Shown: piece after piece, positions 14,421 to 15,207 of the stretch
Position numbering within the stretch: position 1 is the stretch's first letter
Layout of the letters: every line of letters begins with the position of its first letter
Assembly: GCA_900128395.1 (NCBI GenBank)
Contig: LT649721.1
Span: forward strand, 1 to 15,207
Source: Stramenopiles sp. TOSAG23-2
Lineage: Eukaryota; Sar
Length of the DNA stretch: 15,207 nt
Direction: 5' to 3'
The notes under the pieces: generated by a model
What the model saw: only the letters and a program-made list of their open reading frames with translations
The model's database searches: none
What the model was told of the DNA's origin: nothing
Program-made: the position numbers and the translations under genes

Positions 14421-15207
14421 TTCGAGTTCCTTTCAAAGTAATTCGAGATTTAGGATTTTTACCGCCCCTTAATGGGGACAATCGTCTTCCACTTTTTGGA
14501 GACAACGATTTGGCCACTAATGTCGGTGTCGTTTTAATAAATGCTTGGTATCCAGGCTTTTTCGATTTTGTCTTTAATCCTGGACTCCCCCATTTATCGA
14601 CTCTAATTGCGAGTTCAAACTCATCACCTTGTTGTGTCTTCAACCGTTTTTCTAAAACAGATACAAATTCTTTTCCAGTAGGAAGTTCGTCATCGATTGT
14701 CGTGATACATGTCCTATCAATATCTACATCATCGCGATCGTATACAATTGAAGTATTGGACACAGAAATTTCTCCATTTTGTCCGATTACACCTGATACT
14801 GCACTTGGCATTTTCATAATCCCACTTTGCAACATATGCAATGGTATGATACTTAATGATTCAAAATCTTCTCCAGTTTCAACAGGTGGAGGGGGCTTAT
14901 CATCCCTGGGGGAGAATTTTCTCCGCCGTCTGGAACTGGTCTTATTATTGATAATTTCTCTTTCTGCCTTTTCATACTTTATGTTGTTATTATTGATAAT
15001 TTCTCTTTGTGCCTTTTCATACCTGCCTAGACTTCTTCTTTTTGATTGTTTCTTTTGCATTATCAGGGGCTTATCATCCCTGGGGGAGAATTTTCTCCGC
15101 CGTCTGGAACTGGTCTTATTATTGATAATTTCTCTTTCTGCCTTTTCATACTTTATGTTGTTATTATTGATAATTTCTCTTTGTGCCTTTTCATACCTGC
15201 CTAGACT
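14356..15207 (-). CDS. Basic repeat-containing protein of unknown function, N-terminus beyond the window
   Basis: The frame ends at TAA 14356-14358 and stays open to the last base, giving 283 visible residues. An ATG at 15058-15060 would start a 234-residue protein. However, the 49 codons upstream are in frame and repeat the sequence downstream, so that Met is probably internal. The visible part begins with a 58-residue repeat (RRSLGRYEKAQREIINNNN, RRRRKFSPRDDKP), itself holding two YEKA(Q/E)REIINN units. It is followed by PPPPVETGEDFESLSIIPLH, a moderately acidic middle, and a basic C-terminal 80 residues rich in Lys, Ser and Thr (SLSPKSGRRLSPLRGGKNPK). The SP and RRLSP motifs resemble phosphorylation sites. 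I recognise no domain, membrane segment or enzyme motif. It converges on the IQ-motif gene, and its 3' end is tandemly copied downstream. Confidence 0.7.
   Translation of the reverse strand, partial: SLGRYEKAQREIINNNNIKYEKAEREIINNKTSSRRRRKFSPRDDKPLIMQKKQSKRRSLGRYEKAQREIINNNNIKYEKAEREIINNKTSSRRRRKFSPRDDKPPPPVETGEDFESLSIIPLHMLQSGIMKMPSAVSGVIGQNGEISVSNTSIVYDRDDVDIDRTCITTIDDELPTGKEFVSVLEKRLKTQQGDEFELAIRVDKWGSPGLKTKSKKPGYQAFIKTTPTLVAKSLSPKSGRRLSPLRGGKNPKSRITLKGTRMSSLKLTTSIVDRSLLGYDRD
14892..15033 (-). repeat. 174-bp in-frame tandem repeat, downstream unit
   Basis: The 142 bp at 14892-15033 match 15066-15207 exactly at an offset of 174 bp (58 codons). Within the unit, a 36-bp word at about 14942-14977 recurs at 14987-15022 with one mismatch (period 45 bp, 15 codons), so the repeat is nested. 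Confidence 0.95.
15066..15207 (-). repeat. 174-bp in-frame tandem repeat, upstream unit (runs off the window)
   Basis: This exact copy of 14892-15033 is in the same reading frame and continues past the window end. Copy number therefore cannot be counted here. Confidence 0.95.

Noticed and set aside
1-15207. Transposon, LTR element, integrase or CRISPR array
   Set aside because: No transposase, reverse transcriptase, terminal inverted repeats or spaced identical direct repeats are present. The tandem copies are unrelated gene-tail segments, not a mobile family.
1-15207. Assignment to Dictyostelium or Plasmodium because of the Asn runs
   Set aside because: Coding regions are less AT-biased than in those genomes and mix AAT with AAC, and no marker ties the window to either lineage.

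Overview
The window looks like nuclear DNA from a unicellular eukaryote. It contains long intronless genes packed with asparagine, serine and acidic runs, AT-rich intergenic DNA full of simple repeats, and typical eukaryotic protein families (a JmjC histone demethylase, a UPF1/SEN1-like helicase and an IQ-motif protein). A protist or alga is likely. The zinc-finger style of the first gene would fit a stramenopile, but the sequence alone does not settle the lineage.

Layout: 1-1670 is AT-rich DNA with no supportable gene, apart from a G-rich repeat (216-255) that could form G-quadruplexes. 1671-6860 (+) encodes a 1729-residue chromatin protein with a Tudor-like N-terminus, a KDM2/KDM7-type JmjC domain split by a low-complexity insertion, a Cys-rich knot and a C-terminal zf-4CXXC_R1-like zinc finger. 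It converges on a superfamily 1B RNA/DNA helicase (7128-10214, -) that carries Trp-Gly/Asn repeats. An 800-bp divergent intergenic region (10215-11016) separates the helicase from a 994-residue protein with four IQ motifs (11017-14001, +). That gene converges on a basic protein of unknown function (14356 to the window edge, -), which is still open at the edge.

The most unusual feature is structural. At both convergent junctions the last coding segment of a gene is present a second time just downstream. Gene 1's last 80 bp recur exactly at 7132-7211, where, read in antisense, they encode the last 26 residues and the stop region of the helicase. Gene 3's last 74 coding bases plus 3' flank (about 131 bp) are tandemly duplicated at 14056-14185. 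Gene 4's last 21 codons are duplicated as a 68-bp tandem unit at 14285-14352. Gene 4 also has an in-frame 174-bp (58-codon) tandem repeat at its 5' side that runs off the window. These may be real tandem duplications or local assembly duplications; reads across the junctions would decide.

The four genes do not form an obvious pathway. Two have nucleic-acid or chromatin roles (histone demethylase-like, helicase), one is a probable calmodulin-binding scaffold and one is unknown.
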